From the NCBI GenBank assembly GCA_021613535.1, contig CP075497.1, positions 13,020,001 to 13,084,000 on the forward strand: DNA of 64,000 nt, read 5' to 3'. This stretch comes from Adineta vaga (lineage: Eukaryota; Rotifera). Positions 11,155 to 22,404 of the stretch are shown here, in pieces (position 1 is the first letter of the stretch; each line of letters opens with the position of its first letter). The notes beneath the pieces are model-generated. The model did no database searches. It saw nothing but the letters and a program-made list of their open reading frames with translations, and was not told the origin of the DNA. The position numbers and the translations under genes are program-made.

Positions 11155-12909
11155 TTAAATGTCGATATTATTTTTCATCCATATTTGAATTGATCGATGA
11201 TCGTCTGTTACTGAGAATTTTCGTTCTTTTCTCTTCAGCCAATTAATTACTTCTTTCCAAGTTCTTGATGAACTCCATTCACATATAAATGTAATAGTGG
11301 ATAAATGTTGAACATGTTCGGCAATGACTTTCATGTTAGTAATATCTGGCGATCGTATTATAAGGTGTTCGATTTGACGAGATAGTGCAGCACATTCATT
11401 TTCTGGATTATCTCGTAAACTACCATTGTTCTTTACTCCAAAAGTTCGAACATTAGTTGCTTTTTCAAGTATAGTATTGACATGACTTGCTTGAAAAGTT
11501 TGTTTGTTTGATAATAAGAAGTAAATTTCTTTCAATTGTGAAAGATTAACCAATTTTGAAAGAAGTTCAAATGAAGAAGATTCCTGCCAACGATCATAAT
11601 GATCAATATCAAGTCCAAGTTGAATGACATTATCAAACAAATAATACTTCGGAATTGTAAACTAACAACAACAACAACAAAAGAGTTTTACTATCTGATA
11701 ATCAATAGTAATACGTACCCGACGAGAACGGATAGCTTCTGTCACTTCTGGTAAATTAATAATAACATTCCATGTATTATGCATATTTGGCCCATCATCA
11801 TCTTTTCTAGTAGAAGTACAATATGATATGAAACCATTTTGGAAATTTTGAAAGATATTCACATGTCCATTGATAGAAGAATTAATAATAAATTGAGCTC
11901 CTTCATTATTAATGACGTAGTTAAATCGCATATACCAACATTTATATTGAAGCCAAAATGGTGTTCGAAATGCAGCAATAATCGATTTAATATTTGTTAA
12001 ATCTTGATAATGAGATATTCGAGTAGAAATTCGAAAATGAAAATTTTCAAGTCGAGGTAATTTCTCACCAATAAAATATTCCCATTGGGAGAAACGTCGG
12101 AGATTTTCGAATGAAGACATTATGTTTAACGTTAAATTGACGTGAATAAGTGATGGATAAGATGAAAGCAACTTTTCCAGTTGATCAATCGGAACTTGAA
12201 TGTTATTCAATGTCAATGAAGTGAGTTGTGGATAGGTGATAAAAACAACATGTTTGGCGATATTATTCATGTCAAGATCTGTTATAGAAGCTGTTCGAAG
12301 ATTTGGTGAATGATGAAGAATATTGCACCATTGTTGATAAGAACATTTATTTAAGGTCAGTTCCTGAATCGTATTATGATTTGACCATGAGATTGCATCG
12401 GTAATTCGAGTACTGATGTCGAAATCGAGTTTTCGAAAACTTTTTAGTGCGATAACATTTGAAAGAAGAATAATAATATCATCTTTTAGAATTCGTCGAT
12501 CAAAGATTGATAATGATTCCAATGTAGAAAGAGTCGTGAGATGACGTATGATCGTACGAAAATCGTTTTCATACATACTATGAAGATATACAGAACGAAG
12601 TCGAGTAAATCGATGAATATCATTAAATGAAAAAAAATAATCAATATTATTTAATTCATTGTTGAAATAAGATTTTCGAAGAATCAATGTTTCGACGTTT
12701 TCTGGTGAAAGAATTCGATACAAACGATGAATACGAGTTTCCGATATATGATTAGAAATTTCGAGTGTTAATCGATTGTAAATGTTACTAATAGAGTAAA
12801 ACGTTTTGCAAGTATGACGAAATGAAAATAGAATATCTTTAATATTGAGATAATCCAAAATACGATGGATAATTTCAACAGGAAGTCGTAGAAGAAATGA
12901 ACTTTCCAT
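11155..12909 (-). CDS. F-box protein with LRR-like C-terminal region (copy 2)
   Basis: Exons 12909-11719 and 11661-11155 join in phase 0 across a 57-base intron (565 residues). The F-box lies at about residues 5-42 (LRLPVEIIHRILDYLNIKDI), followed by LRR-like segments such as LSTLESLSIF, HSPNLRTASITDLDM and YPQLTSLTLNNIQV. The domain layout, size and intron phase match the gene at 6394-8127. As a likely SCF adaptor it would select proteins for ubiquitination; the target is unknown. TATTTTCTTAG lies about 10 bases upstream of the ATG and could accept a spliced leader. Confidence 0.8.
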
Positions 12910-13095
12910 CGGAAAAATCTAAGAAAATATTCAGCACTACGTTTGTTTATTTTATTGGTGATTAATATTCAAAATGGATTTGTTGTTCTTCTATGAAAAG
13001 ATAATTCGATTCGATAAAAGAATAAACAAATGGTAAGTTATAGAAAAATTTGGAACTTGTCCAATGTATGTATAAGTTTTCTTTTCTCTGTAAAT

Positions 13096-14095
13096 CTAAA
13101 TGTACGCAACATAAAATAAAATCTTAGAAATTGATATTTTCATTATATTATAGTTAAAATCGTAATAAAATCCATAATTAATTATCATAAACAACACTAT
13201 ATCGATTATTAATAAGAGTAAATGAATAAAGATGAAGTGATTCAGTTGAATATAATAGTATCGATCGAATGGTTTTGTTTGATTATTATCGTCATCAAGT
13301 AAACATACAACCAAGAATGATATAATCATTTCCAGGCCAATACAATGGATCCCAATTTTCTTCAGCGATTCGAATAGTATTCGGTAAAACATCAATAATT
13401 ATAGTAACATGTTCATATAAGATTTCAATGCTTGAACGACTATAAAGAAGTAAAGATTCGTTTATTGGTGGATAAGAAGAACCATTTACATATTTTTTAA
13501 AAGAAAAAGGATATGAATTTACAGCTGATTGTTTAACATTAATGAGTAAATATTATCAAGAGAATAATAACTTTGAAGACTTCTGCTATCATATGACGAT
13601 GTGGGGTAACGTGATGGATGTGACTATGAGTTTAATTGCAGAAGAAATACTCTCACCATTCACACATTACCCATCTAATTCTTTTACACGTTCTAAACAA
13701 AAATAGTATGAAGAAACGAAATACAGATGAAACCTGAATAGAGGAAAAATGCCATGCGTCTGTTTTCTCTCTCTGTACACATATAATATCATAAACCAAC
13801 GTTAATACAAGTTTTATTACCAAGAAAATAAACATTTTATCACGTATTTTCTTTTTCTCAACATATGAAACGAGTAGTAAACATACTAAAGCAAAAATTA
13901 AATCAATAGATACATGGAAATAAACGAAAAACTGAATCACAAAGAGATAAATTTCACCAGCTGCCATAAAAAACGCGTTGAGATTTTTCCCACTATTAGT
14001 ATCATACTGATATAAATAACACTGCGGTATACATCTCCATATAGTCAAATTATCACCCTTCAAGTTACAATAGCAAACTATTTTGTACGAACCTT
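13096..14095 (-). pseudogene. Broken multi-pass membrane protein gene, unrecognised
   Basis: Coding-like blocks appear on the minus strand. Block 1 (about 14095-13700) has two long hydrophobic helices around GEIYLFVIQFFVYFHV and FALVCLLLVSY but no ATG at its start (the frame begins after a TAA, with only TTG near 14063). Block 2 (about 13540-13310) encodes an extracellular-looking segment with NGSSYPPINESLLLYS. Block 3 (13370-13096) is in another frame and has helices around MIISFLVVCLLD and FIHLLLLIIDIVLFMI. Blocks 2 and 3 overlap in different frames, which suggests a frameshift. It could also be a spliced gene with an upstream exon, but the next gene on the other strand starts at 14122. I cannot name a family. 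Confidence 0.4.
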
Positions 14096-14121
14096 AAATT
14101 TAAGAATAAAATATAATTAGA

Positions 14122-16545
14122 ATGCAAAGCAATATGGATGATCTTAAGAATAAATTATCAACAATAACAATTCCATCTAATAATATTCGTTTTAGACGAC
14201 ATCCTATTCAAGGTTACATGTTGATTTGGCTTGATACAAAGATAGATAAATCAAATGACGATTTTAAAGATATTTTGGCACAATTGCAAAACATTGTTAA
14301 TATTGTCAATATGTTTACCGAAGTGGATCAATGTATAGATTTTCTCAATGAAATCAAAAGTATGAAAGCTTTCTTAATTGTAAACGGTAATATTGATGAA
14401 GAAACAGTATCTTTGATTCATGATCATCCTCAACTTCAAGCCATTTACATCCTGTGTGAAGCGATATCTTATCACGAAGAATGGACGAAACAATTGCCCA
14501 AAATTCAAGGTCTATATTCAGAAATACAATCTCTTTACGAGACATTACAGTTAATGGTGAAACAATATAATGCCGATTCTATTGCCATGAGTTTTGTTTC
14601 GGTAGATGAAGAAGTGTCTAATAAAAGTTTGAATCAACTGGAACCATCATTTATGTACACTCAAATATTTAAAGAAATTCTTCTCGAAATGAAACATGAA
14701 ACACATACTATTGATAATTTTGCTCTTTACTTGCGTGAACTCTACAAGAATAACATGATTCAACTAGGAATTATTGATGAATTTGAATGTGATTATCATT
14801 CAGAAAAGTCTATCTGGTGGTATACACGAACATCTTTTATCTATGAAACATTAAATCAAGCACTTCGTCATCTGGAAGGTGATACAATTATTAATATGGG
14901 TTTCTTCATTCATGATTTACATCACGAAATTGAAAAGTTACACAAAGAGCAGTTGAAAACTTATCATCAAGAACCATTCGTATTATATCGAGGACAAAGT
15001 TTACGTGTTTTTGACTTTAAAAAGTTTCAAAAATCGCAGGGTGGACTCATATCCTTCAACAATTTCTTATCTACTAGTAAAAATCGAGATATTTCTCTGC
15101 TTTTTGCTGAAAGTGCCTTGAATATATCTGATACAATTGGTGTTCTCTTTCAAATATACATTGATCCTTCTGTTACATCAACTCCATATGCTGATATTCG
15201 AACTAATAGTTATTTTGAAACAGAGGAAGAAATTCTCTTTTCCATGCATAGCGTATTTCGTATTGGTGAAATCAATAAACTCAATGAAAGCAATTTACTC
15301 TACCAAATCAATCTTCAATTGACAGCTGATGATGATGTACAACTCCGTACTCTTACTAAACGTATTCAAAAGGAAACAGAACATGAAAGAGGACTAGAAC
15401 GAATGGGTGTATTACTGTTAAGTATAGGTCAGTTTAATAAGGCCGAAGATTTTTATAATATTCTACTCGAACGAACATCTGATCAAAATACTAAAGCACA
15501 TTATTATAATCAACTTGGATATGTTAAAGATGAACAAGGTGATTATAAAAATGCCATTGAATATTACGAAAAAGCAATTGAAATCAGAGTAAAAACTTTG
15601 CCAGAAAATGCTTCTCTTTTGGCTACTTCTTACAATAACATCGGTGTTACATTTCGAAGTATGGAAGATTATTCAAAAGCGCTTTTATTTGCCAATAAAG
15701 CATTTGAAATTCGAGAAGAACTTTTTCCACCGAATCATCATGAGATAGCCCAATCTTACAACAATATTGGCACAATATATGAATCAAAAGGAGAATATTC
15801 GGAAGCGCTTTTATTTTACGAAAAAGCGCTGAAAATTCGAGAGGAAATCTTCCCTTCAAACCATCCTGAAATAGCTGCTTCTTACAACAACATTGCCGGA
15901 ATACATGAACTTAAAGGACAATATTCAAATGCACTTTTATATCAACAAAAAGCCTGTGAAATATTTGAGAAAACTCTGCCTACAGATCATCCTTCGTGTG
16001 CTATTTTTTATAACAATATCGGTGAATTGTATCGAAAAATGGAAGATTATTCGAAAGCACTTTTGTATCATCAAAAAGCGATGACAATTCGAAAAAAGAT
16101 TCTCTCTCCACATCATGCGGATATGGCTCAATCCTATAAAAATATTGCCATGGTGTATTCCGAATTGTCAGAGTTCTCAAATGCATTGTTATATCTCCAA
16201 CAGGCATGTAAAATCTTCGAAGAGAACTATACGAATTCTCTTCAATTATCTGTATGTTATAACAACTTTGGACAAATATATCGAAACATGAAAAGTTATT
16301 CCGAAGCACTTTCATTCTCTGAAAGAGCACTGACAATGTTCAATAAAACTAATTCTTCAAATCAAGTTATATTTGCTTCTATCTATAATAACATTGGTTT
16401 GGTATATTATGAAACAAATGAATATTCAAAAGCTCTCACCTATCTTACGCCTGCATTTGATATTTTTCAAAATTCATTATCTCCTACTAGTGATCGTCTA
16501 CAATGTTTGCAAAAAACTATTGAAATCATAAAAGGTAGTATATGA
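14122..16545 (+). CDS. ADP-ribosyltransferase with C-terminal TPR array (9 repeats)
   Basis: One uninterrupted exon of 807 residues. Residues 30-150 form an alpha/beta domain (MLIWLD, CIDFL, AFLIVNGN, AIYILC) of receiver- or TIR-like appearance that recurs in the two other ART genes here. Residues 170-400 match arginine-specific mono-ADP-ribosyltransferases of the R-S-E type: YRGQ with R290, FLSTS with S317-S319 and EEEIL with E368/E370. Then come about nine TPRs of 42 residues (YNNIGxxYxxxxxYSKALLYxxKA), from residue 425 to the end. The family transfers ADP-ribose from NAD to protein arginines; the TPRs probably bind partners. There is no signal peptide, so it should act inside the cell. The ATG follows a TATAATTAG by one base, a possible trans-splice site. 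It converges on a paralogue at 16926-19853. Confidence 0.88.
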   Translation: MQSNMDDLKNKLSTITIPSNNIRFRRHPIQGYMLIWLDTKIDKSNDDFKDILAQLQNIVNIVNMFTEVDQCIDFLNEIKSMKAFLIVNGNIDEETVSLIHDHPQLQAIYILCEAISYHEEWTKQLPKIQGLYSEIQSLYETLQLMVKQYNADSIAMSFVSVDEEVSNKSLNQLEPSFMYTQIFKEILLEMKHETHTIDNFALYLRELYKNNMIQLGIIDEFECDYHSEKSIWWYTRTSFIYETLNQALRHLEGDTIINMGFFIHDLHHEIEKLHKEQLKTYHQEPFVLYRGQSLRVFDFKKFQKSQGGLISFNNFLSTSKNRDISLLFAESALNISDTIGVLFQIYIDPSVTSTPYADIRTNSYFETEEEILFSMHSVFRIGEINKLNESNLLYQINLQLTADDDVQLRTLTKRIQKETEHERGLERMGVLLLSIGQFNKAEDFYNILLERTSDQNTKAHYYNQLGYVKDEQGDYKNAIEYYEKAIEIRVKTLPENASLLATSYNNIGVTFRSMEDYSKALLFANKAFEIREELFPPNHHEIAQSYNNIGTIYESKGEYSEALLFYEKALKIREEIFPSNHPEIAASYNNIAGIHELKGQYSNALLYQQKACEIFEKTLPTDHPSCAIFYNNIGELYRKMEDYSKALLYHQKAMTIRKKILSPHHADMAQSYKNIAMVYSELSEFSNALLYLQQACKIFEENYTNSLQLSVCYNNFGQIYRNMKSYSEALSFSERALTMFNKTNSSNQVIFASIYNNIGLVYYETNEYSKALTYLTPAFDIFQNSLSPTSDRLQCLQKTIEIIKGSI

Positions 16546-16618
16546 AATAAAGTTTCGTAAATAAAAAAATCGTAAATATAATTTACCTTTTAGTAATGCT
16601 TTAACTAATAGAAAAAAA

Positions 16619-16669
16619 AGGGTGTAAATATGGGTCTCTTGTATTCATCGTCACCAACACCCTCAAAGA
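16619..16669. repeat. Telomere-like hairpin repeat 8, decayed
   Basis: GGGTGTAAATATGGGTCTC and GTCACCAACACCCTCAAAGA form imperfect arms. It lies between the two converging ART-TPR genes. Confidence 0.6.
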
Positions 16670-16925
16670 TAAAAGTTTCTTGCTAACCCAATAATTTTAT
16701 TTTAAATGACGCTCGAATGCAGATACAGACCAAAAAAGATTTACATGAAACGAGGAAACCTAATTATTTATTACTGGATATTAAAATATATTCAACGTTT
16801 GTTTCGAGATTATGTCAGACTTAGTTCGATTCATTTTCATTGGTGAAAAAGTGTCTTCGGTTGGGTCTGTCTACAGTTATTTGTTGCCACTAAATAACGC
16901 TTCCTTTCTATTTGTAAAACATTAT

Positions 16926-19853
16926 TCATATTTTTTTCTTTGCAAATTCAATGTTGTTCTCCAAAACCTTAATGTTATGATGATTTGCGGGCAGTGAGCA
17001 GCGTAAAATTTTGAGGGCGCACTCCAAAAATGGAAGTGCATTTGAGTAGGCGCCCATCTTTCCATACACTTCTCCAATGTTATTGTAAGATGCAGCCACA
17101 TCGGGATGATTTGAGGGAAGACTTTTTTGACAGATGGCAAGACTCTTTTCAAAATGGAAAAGTGCTTTGGAATATTCACCTATACTGATAAATACCGAGC
17201 CAATATTGTTGTAAGTAGTCATTAAATGAGGATGATTTTCAGGAAGACATTTTTGTCGAATTTCAAGCGATTTCTCATAATACGAAAGTGCTTTCGAGTA
17301 TTCTGCCATTTTGAAATACAACATGCCGATATTGTTATAAGACGTAGCCACATTGGAATGATTTGAAGCAAGGTTTTTTTGACAGATTTCGAGATCTTTT
17401 ATATAGAATTCAAGTGCTTTTTTATAATCAGTCATACTATCAAACACCAAACCAATGTTCACGTAAGAAGTAGCTAAATGTGGATGATTTTCAGGAAGAG
17501 CGTTTTGCCGAATCTGCAGGGCTTTGTAATAATACGAAAGTGCCTTCAAATATTCATTAGTTTTGAAATAAACTAAACCAATGCTAGTATATGAGGTAGC
17601 CAAATCAGGATGGTTTTCAGGGAGCGTTTGTTGTCGAATTTCTAGAGCTTTTTCGTAGTATGTTAGCGCTTTGCTATACTGTTCCGTATTGTAATATACA
17701 GTACTGATATTGCTGTACGAAGAAGCCAAATCAGGATGATTAGTAACAAGAGATTGTTGTTGAATTGTAAGAGCTTTTTCATAATACGAAAGTGCTTTCG
17801 CAGACTCATCCATATTATAATATATCATGCCAATATTGTTATATAAAGAAGCTAAATTAGGATGATTCGGAGGAAGCGATTGTTGTTGAATCTGAAGCGC
17901 TTTTTCGAGAAACGAACTTGATTTCGAGTAGTTACCCATACTGTTATATAGTAAGCCAATATTGTTATAGGATTGAGCTATGTTGGGATGATTACAAGGA
18001 AGCGTTTTTTGTCGAATTTCAAGTGCTCTTTCGTGAGAACTAAGTGCTCTAGGATAATCTTTCATGTTTTCACAAACTGAACCGATATTATTATATGAGA
18101 TAGCTAAAGCAGGGTGATTTACAGGTAGAGTTTGAAGTTGAATTTCAAGCGAGTTTTGGTAATACAATAGTGCTTTCGAATATTCACCCATTTGATTATA
18201 CAGCTCTCCGATGTTATTGTGAGATTTAGCTAACGCGGAGTGATTTTTAGGAAGTAATGTTTGTTGAATTTCAAGCGCTTTTTGATAAAAATTGAGTGCG
18301 TTTGAATAGTGACTCATGTTCTGATACACTTGTCCAACGTTGTTGTACAGACTAGCGAACCATGGATTAGTCACAGGAAGAGTCGTCTCAGTAGTTTCAA
18401 GCGCTTTTTTATAGAAAAAGATCGCCTGACTATAGTCGCCTTGAGCATTTTTGATCACGCCAAGCTCACAATATGTGTGTATCTTCTCAAAATCATCGGA
18501 TGTCTGACCAAGGAGCATCGTATAAACTTGTTGAGCCTTGTCAAATTCACCTAGTTTATGTAGCAAGATGCCCAGACGATGCCATCCTTTTAGGCCTAGA
18601 AATGTCTCCTCTCTCATTCGTTCGGTTAGAACATAAAGTGATTGATCATTGTCACTAGTCAGTGTAAGTTCAACTTTCCATAATCGATTTGTATTAGTGA
18701 GTTGTTGAATATTTCCAATACGAAAAACAGTGTGCATAGAGAATAGAATTTCTTTTTCTGAATTAAAACAGCTGATATTATCTAGAGATGCGAAAGGAGT
18801 CGGCACCAATGACGGATTAATAGTAATTTGAAATAGAATCCCTATAGAATGGACATCGGTTTGAATATTTTCAAGAAAATGAAGAGATACGTTTTGATCT
18901 AGACTTGTTGACAAGAAGTTATTGAACGACATCAGCCCACCATAAGTCTGTCTTATTTTATCGAATTCTGTCATACATAAGTTTTGACCGCGATAGACAA
19001 TAAATGGTTGTACATGATCGCAATTAAACTGTGTCGAATGTAGATATTTGATATGTTCATGAAGATCTCGAATAAAAAAGCCCATTTTAATAATTGTATC
19101 AATTTCCAATGTACGTAGAGCACGATTAAGCATGGAATATAGAAAACATGAAGAAGTATACCACCATATGGGCGAATATTGGTGATATTCTCTTTCAAAC
19201 TTAGCTATATCCTTTAACATGGCATGATTATCAGCGTATTGTTGACGACAGTACGTAAGAAATTCATTTATGTGTTCTTGATCAAAGTTGATAGTAAGTA
19301 GTATTTCTTTTAATAGTTGCGTATACATAAACGATTGATCAAGTTGATCCAAGTGTTTATTTGGCGTATCATTCGTTGAAGTAAAACTAAGTGAAATAGA
19401 ATTTTGATCACATTGTCGAACAGCTTGTTCGAGTGACTCGCAAATCTGAGTGATTTCGATAAAAACACCATTTATTTTAGACCAATCTTTTGCCCATTGT
19501 TGATGAATTGATTTATTTTCACAAAAAATATAAATTGAATCGATTTGTGATAAATTATGTATAAAGGGTAGAAGGCGTTGACCGAGTGAACCAGATATAA
19601 TCAAAAATATTTTTTCATGATTAATATCAGTAATGAAATCTATACATTCGTCAACGTTCGTAAATGTGTTAAGAATATTTACAAAACATTGTAATCGAAT
19701 GAATGAATTAAGAAAATCATTACTTGATTCATCGATGGCACAATCTAACCACACAAGCATAAAATTTTGAACAATATGCCGCTTTTTGTTTTCGCAATCA
19801 AGTTGTTTTGTTGAAAGGATATTTGTATCTATACAAGCGTCTAATAAAATCAT
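16926..19853 (-). CDS. ADP-ribosyltransferase with C-terminal TPR array (13 repeats)
   Basis: A single exon of 975 residues, paralogous to the gene at 14122-16545 along its whole length. The N-terminal alpha/beta domain (FMLVWLD, CIDFITD, IFLIISGS, SIYIFCENK) spans about residues 28-150. The ART domain keeps R288 (VYRGQ), S315-S317 (FLSTS) and E366/E368 (SEKEIL). A degenerate TPR is followed by 12 exactly 42-residue TPRs at about 459-962, so the DNA is a 126-base coding tandem repeat. The high similarity among units suggests gain and loss of repeats by unequal exchange. The predicted activity is arginine ADP-ribosylation in the cytosol. The start is the first ATG of the frame; possible 5' splice signals upstream leave a small chance of another 5' exon. 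Confidence 0.88.
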   Translation of the reverse strand: MILLDACIDTNILSTKQLDCENKKRHIVQNFMLVWLDCAIDESSNDFLNSFIRLQCFVNILNTFTNVDECIDFITDINHEKIFLIISGSLGQRLLPFIHNLSQIDSIYIFCENKSIHQQWAKDWSKINGVFIEITQICESLEQAVRQCDQNSISLSFTSTNDTPNKHLDQLDQSFMYTQLLKEILLTINFDQEHINEFLTYCRQQYADNHAMLKDIAKFEREYHQYSPIWWYTSSCFLYSMLNRALRTLEIDTIIKMGFFIRDLHEHIKYLHSTQFNCDHVQPFIVYRGQNLCMTEFDKIRQTYGGLMSFNNFLSTSLDQNVSLHFLENIQTDVHSIGILFQITINPSLVPTPFASLDNISCFNSEKEILFSMHTVFRIGNIQQLTNTNRLWKVELTLTSDNDQSLYVLTERMREETFLGLKGWHRLGILLHKLGEFDKAQQVYTMLLGQTSDDFEKIHTYCELGVIKNAQGDYSQAIFFYKKALETTETTLPVTNPWFASLYNNVGQVYQNMSHYSNALNFYQKALEIQQTLLPKNHSALAKSHNNIGELYNQMGEYSKALLYYQNSLEIQLQTLPVNHPALAISYNNIGSVCENMKDYPRALSSHERALEIRQKTLPCNHPNIAQSYNNIGLLYNSMGNYSKSSSFLEKALQIQQQSLPPNHPNLASLYNNIGMIYYNMDESAKALSYYEKALTIQQQSLVTNHPDLASSYSNISTVYYNTEQYSKALTYYEKALEIRQQTLPENHPDLATSYTSIGLVYFKTNEYLKALSYYYKALQIRQNALPENHPHLATSYVNIGLVFDSMTDYKKALEFYIKDLEICQKNLASNHSNVATSYNNIGMLYFKMAEYSKALSYYEKSLEIRQKCLPENHPHLMTTYNNIGSVFISIGEYSKALFHFEKSLAICQKSLPSNHPDVAASYNNIGEVYGKMGAYSNALPFLECALKILRCSLPANHHNIKVLENNIEFAKKKI

Positions 19854-19971
19854 TCACAATTAAATGGTATATAAAAGGCGATGTATTTACCTGAATTTTG
19901 TGTTTTACCTTTGGGTTTATGAAGAATGACTAAGGAAAACAACAAAATTTATTATTCAAATTAAAAATTTA

Positions 19972-21203
19972 TTAATTTTTACTTGGATGAATAAAATCTG
20001 ATAAACCAAAACTATCCCAATGAATAGTGCCATTTTTATCTGCTATGACACATGCAAGTCTTGGCGTATCCGATGTATGTTCAGCAGAATGAAGATCATG
20101 GACCGTAGTTGCGGGAAGTGAATAAAAAATTTTATCGTTTCTTTTAACAAATCGACTTGGAATAAGATCGCACATTCTTAATGGTAATCTAAATAGTAAA
20201 GATATAACATATCTTGTAATACACTACAATATAGTTATATACTTAAAAGTGCCATTTTTCATCAACATTGATCGCTCAATATCCAAATACAGTGGATTTA
20301 GAGGTTCAATATCTGTTCCATTATTGTCAGGTAAAAATCCTTTCAGTTTGTGCAAACGCCAAGTTATTTGACCATCATTCAGTTCTTCGAGAACAACAGC
20401 AATAAGAAGTTTGAATCGGTCTTGCTGTAAGAAGTGTGTTGGCAACTGGCAAGAACAAATTAATAGGTAGGATCCCGCTCCATTACTAACTGTTAAAAAC
20501 TTACTTTAATTTCAGGTAGAACACTCATATATCTCTCATCGTAATTATTTTTGACACCTTGTACACGTCTGACATAACTTCCTTTTGTGAATTTTCTTTT
20601 TCCTTCATCACAAATAATACTTTTTGAATAATGATCTTTTTCATATGGAATAACATCACGAACAAAGACTATATGTTTTACTGGCCGACAATCATCTTGT
20701 AAAGTCAACTGAATATCATCGGATAAATTCGAAGAATGATCAGGAAGCCAGGAATCCATATCATTATTGGTAGTACTGGATGTTTGATGATCCATTGGAG
20801 AAGTACTAATCGGACTTGTTACTGATTCATTGAATGACGATGGCATATCATCATCTATCAAGAAAAACAAACATTATTACCCGATGAAAACTTTTTTTAG
20901 TTGAAACTCACTCATTGTATCAAAATCGTCCTCTGTATCACTTGCTGTTGATAGTACAACTTTAGCTTGAAGTGTTTGTTGATGTGTTTGAGGTAACCTT
21001 TGACGAAGTTCTTTATCGTAATCATCATCAAAATCAACAAATAGTCGAATTTGTTCATCATAAATTTGAAGATTAAATGAATTTTCGATCAGATTAAAAT
21101 GAGCAGTAATTTGTTGAATAGTTTCGTTTAGAGACTTTTGCGGATGAACAGTTAGAGTATATACTCGATGAGCGAACATAACAATCAGATTATATGATGC
21201 CAT
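19972..21203 (-). CDS. Unrecognised four-exon protein with ubiquitin-fold-like N-terminus
   Basis: Exons 21203-20912, 20854-20505, 20445-20243 and 20188-19972 connect with matching phases (353 residues). The N-terminal 85 residues (SYNLIVMFAHRVYTLTV to RLFVDFDDDYDKELRQRLP) look like a PB1 or ubiquitin-like beta-grasp domain. A Ser/Thr/Asp-rich linker follows, then a beta-rich region (VKHIVFVRDVIPYEKDHYSK, RFKLLIAVVLEELNDGQITW, PRLACVIADKNGTIHWDSF). The element FVDFD followed by a basic/aromatic stretch also occurs in the divergent gene at 22405, so the two are probably paralogues. I do not recognise the C-terminal domain; a transcription-regulator fold is only a guess. The upstream in-frame TTG at 21218 is not used because an ATG follows at 21203. 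Confidence 0.7.
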
Positions 21204-22404
21204 ATCATAAGAATACAATTTTATCGTTTGTAATCGTCGATATTTTTCGAACTAAACATACAGATAAAAAAGAAATTATTGCAAATGTGAAGCATAAAAA
21301 CTACCAAAGCTAAGTAAAACATGTGCGATATTTCTTAACAAATCTGTTTTCTTTCTTTTTTATCCGTTCTGTTAATAAATAAATAAAAGAAGGTGTGTCA
21401 TATTTTTCCGACACTATGGTTGAAAAATTTGTACTCGTGAAAAAGAATTCATCTTTTACTTGTATTGGGCAGCTTTTCTTTGTTCGTTCTGTTGATTATG
21501 GTGAAATACAATAAGTGTAAATCGAAATTTCCAACTTAAGCCGGAAGACCTTATCTTCGAAAAAATAAAAGGATACAGATGCTAAATTACAGGGAAGCAG
21601 ATTTCAAGAAAGTCATCGAAGGTAGGATTTTTCCATTTGAAATTCTTAGTCTTGTATGATCATAAGATGTTCCTGAAATCGAGTAGACAATATCAATGTG
21701 ACGATTGTGACGAGATCAAAAGGCTAAGTATTATTTTTTAGATTCGTTGGGAAAACAAAAATTTCCGACATGCTTTTCCTCTTAACTCTCTCAGTTTAAA
21801 ACTACTTCCATACATTTTGCTAATGAGAAAAGATGAAAACGATGATTCATGGGCATCCGGTCGGAAGTTGGAAATTTCGAACTGAATGCAGATGCGTGAA
21901 TATAATCACATAACATGTGAAAACAATCGTATAATCATTTATGTAATATAGAAACTAATTCATTTGCGGAAATTGATTGGAATAATTGGACAAATCATTC
22001 ACTGATTCTTGTCTATATAACAAATGAATCATTATACAGTTGAAATAAGACAAAAATTGTACAAAAAATCGTGATCTCTAAAGATTCAATGTCAAATTGT
22101 TTATCGCGGCATAAGTCATTCTTCCTTTTCTACTATTGTAGATGAAAACCTATAACCATAGTTAGTCATGGTTTCATTCTAATCGCTAAAACACATTGGC
22201 AAGTATTTTCAAAATCTTAAATTATAATTTACTTGCAATGTTATTATTACCGTTCTATAGTTCTAACTATTTGGCGACAACATTAATCAAGAAAAAGCGA
22301 CGGAACATCATTTTTCAACGGTATCTGCAAACTACCAACACTTCAAAAAAAAGTAGTTTGCAGAGAATCTCGTAAAAACAAAGTGAATTCCTTGTACATT
22401 TACA
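21204..22404. other. Divergent intergenic region, no gene seen
   Basis: About 1.2 kb between two head-to-head genes with related N-termini. It probably holds the promoters of both. Frequent stops, no repeat of the hairpin family and no transposon ends were seen. Confidence 0.5.

Noticed and set aside
16926-18480. Non-coding satellite of 126-base period
   Set aside because: The periodicity is explained by the coding TPR units of the ART-TPR gene.
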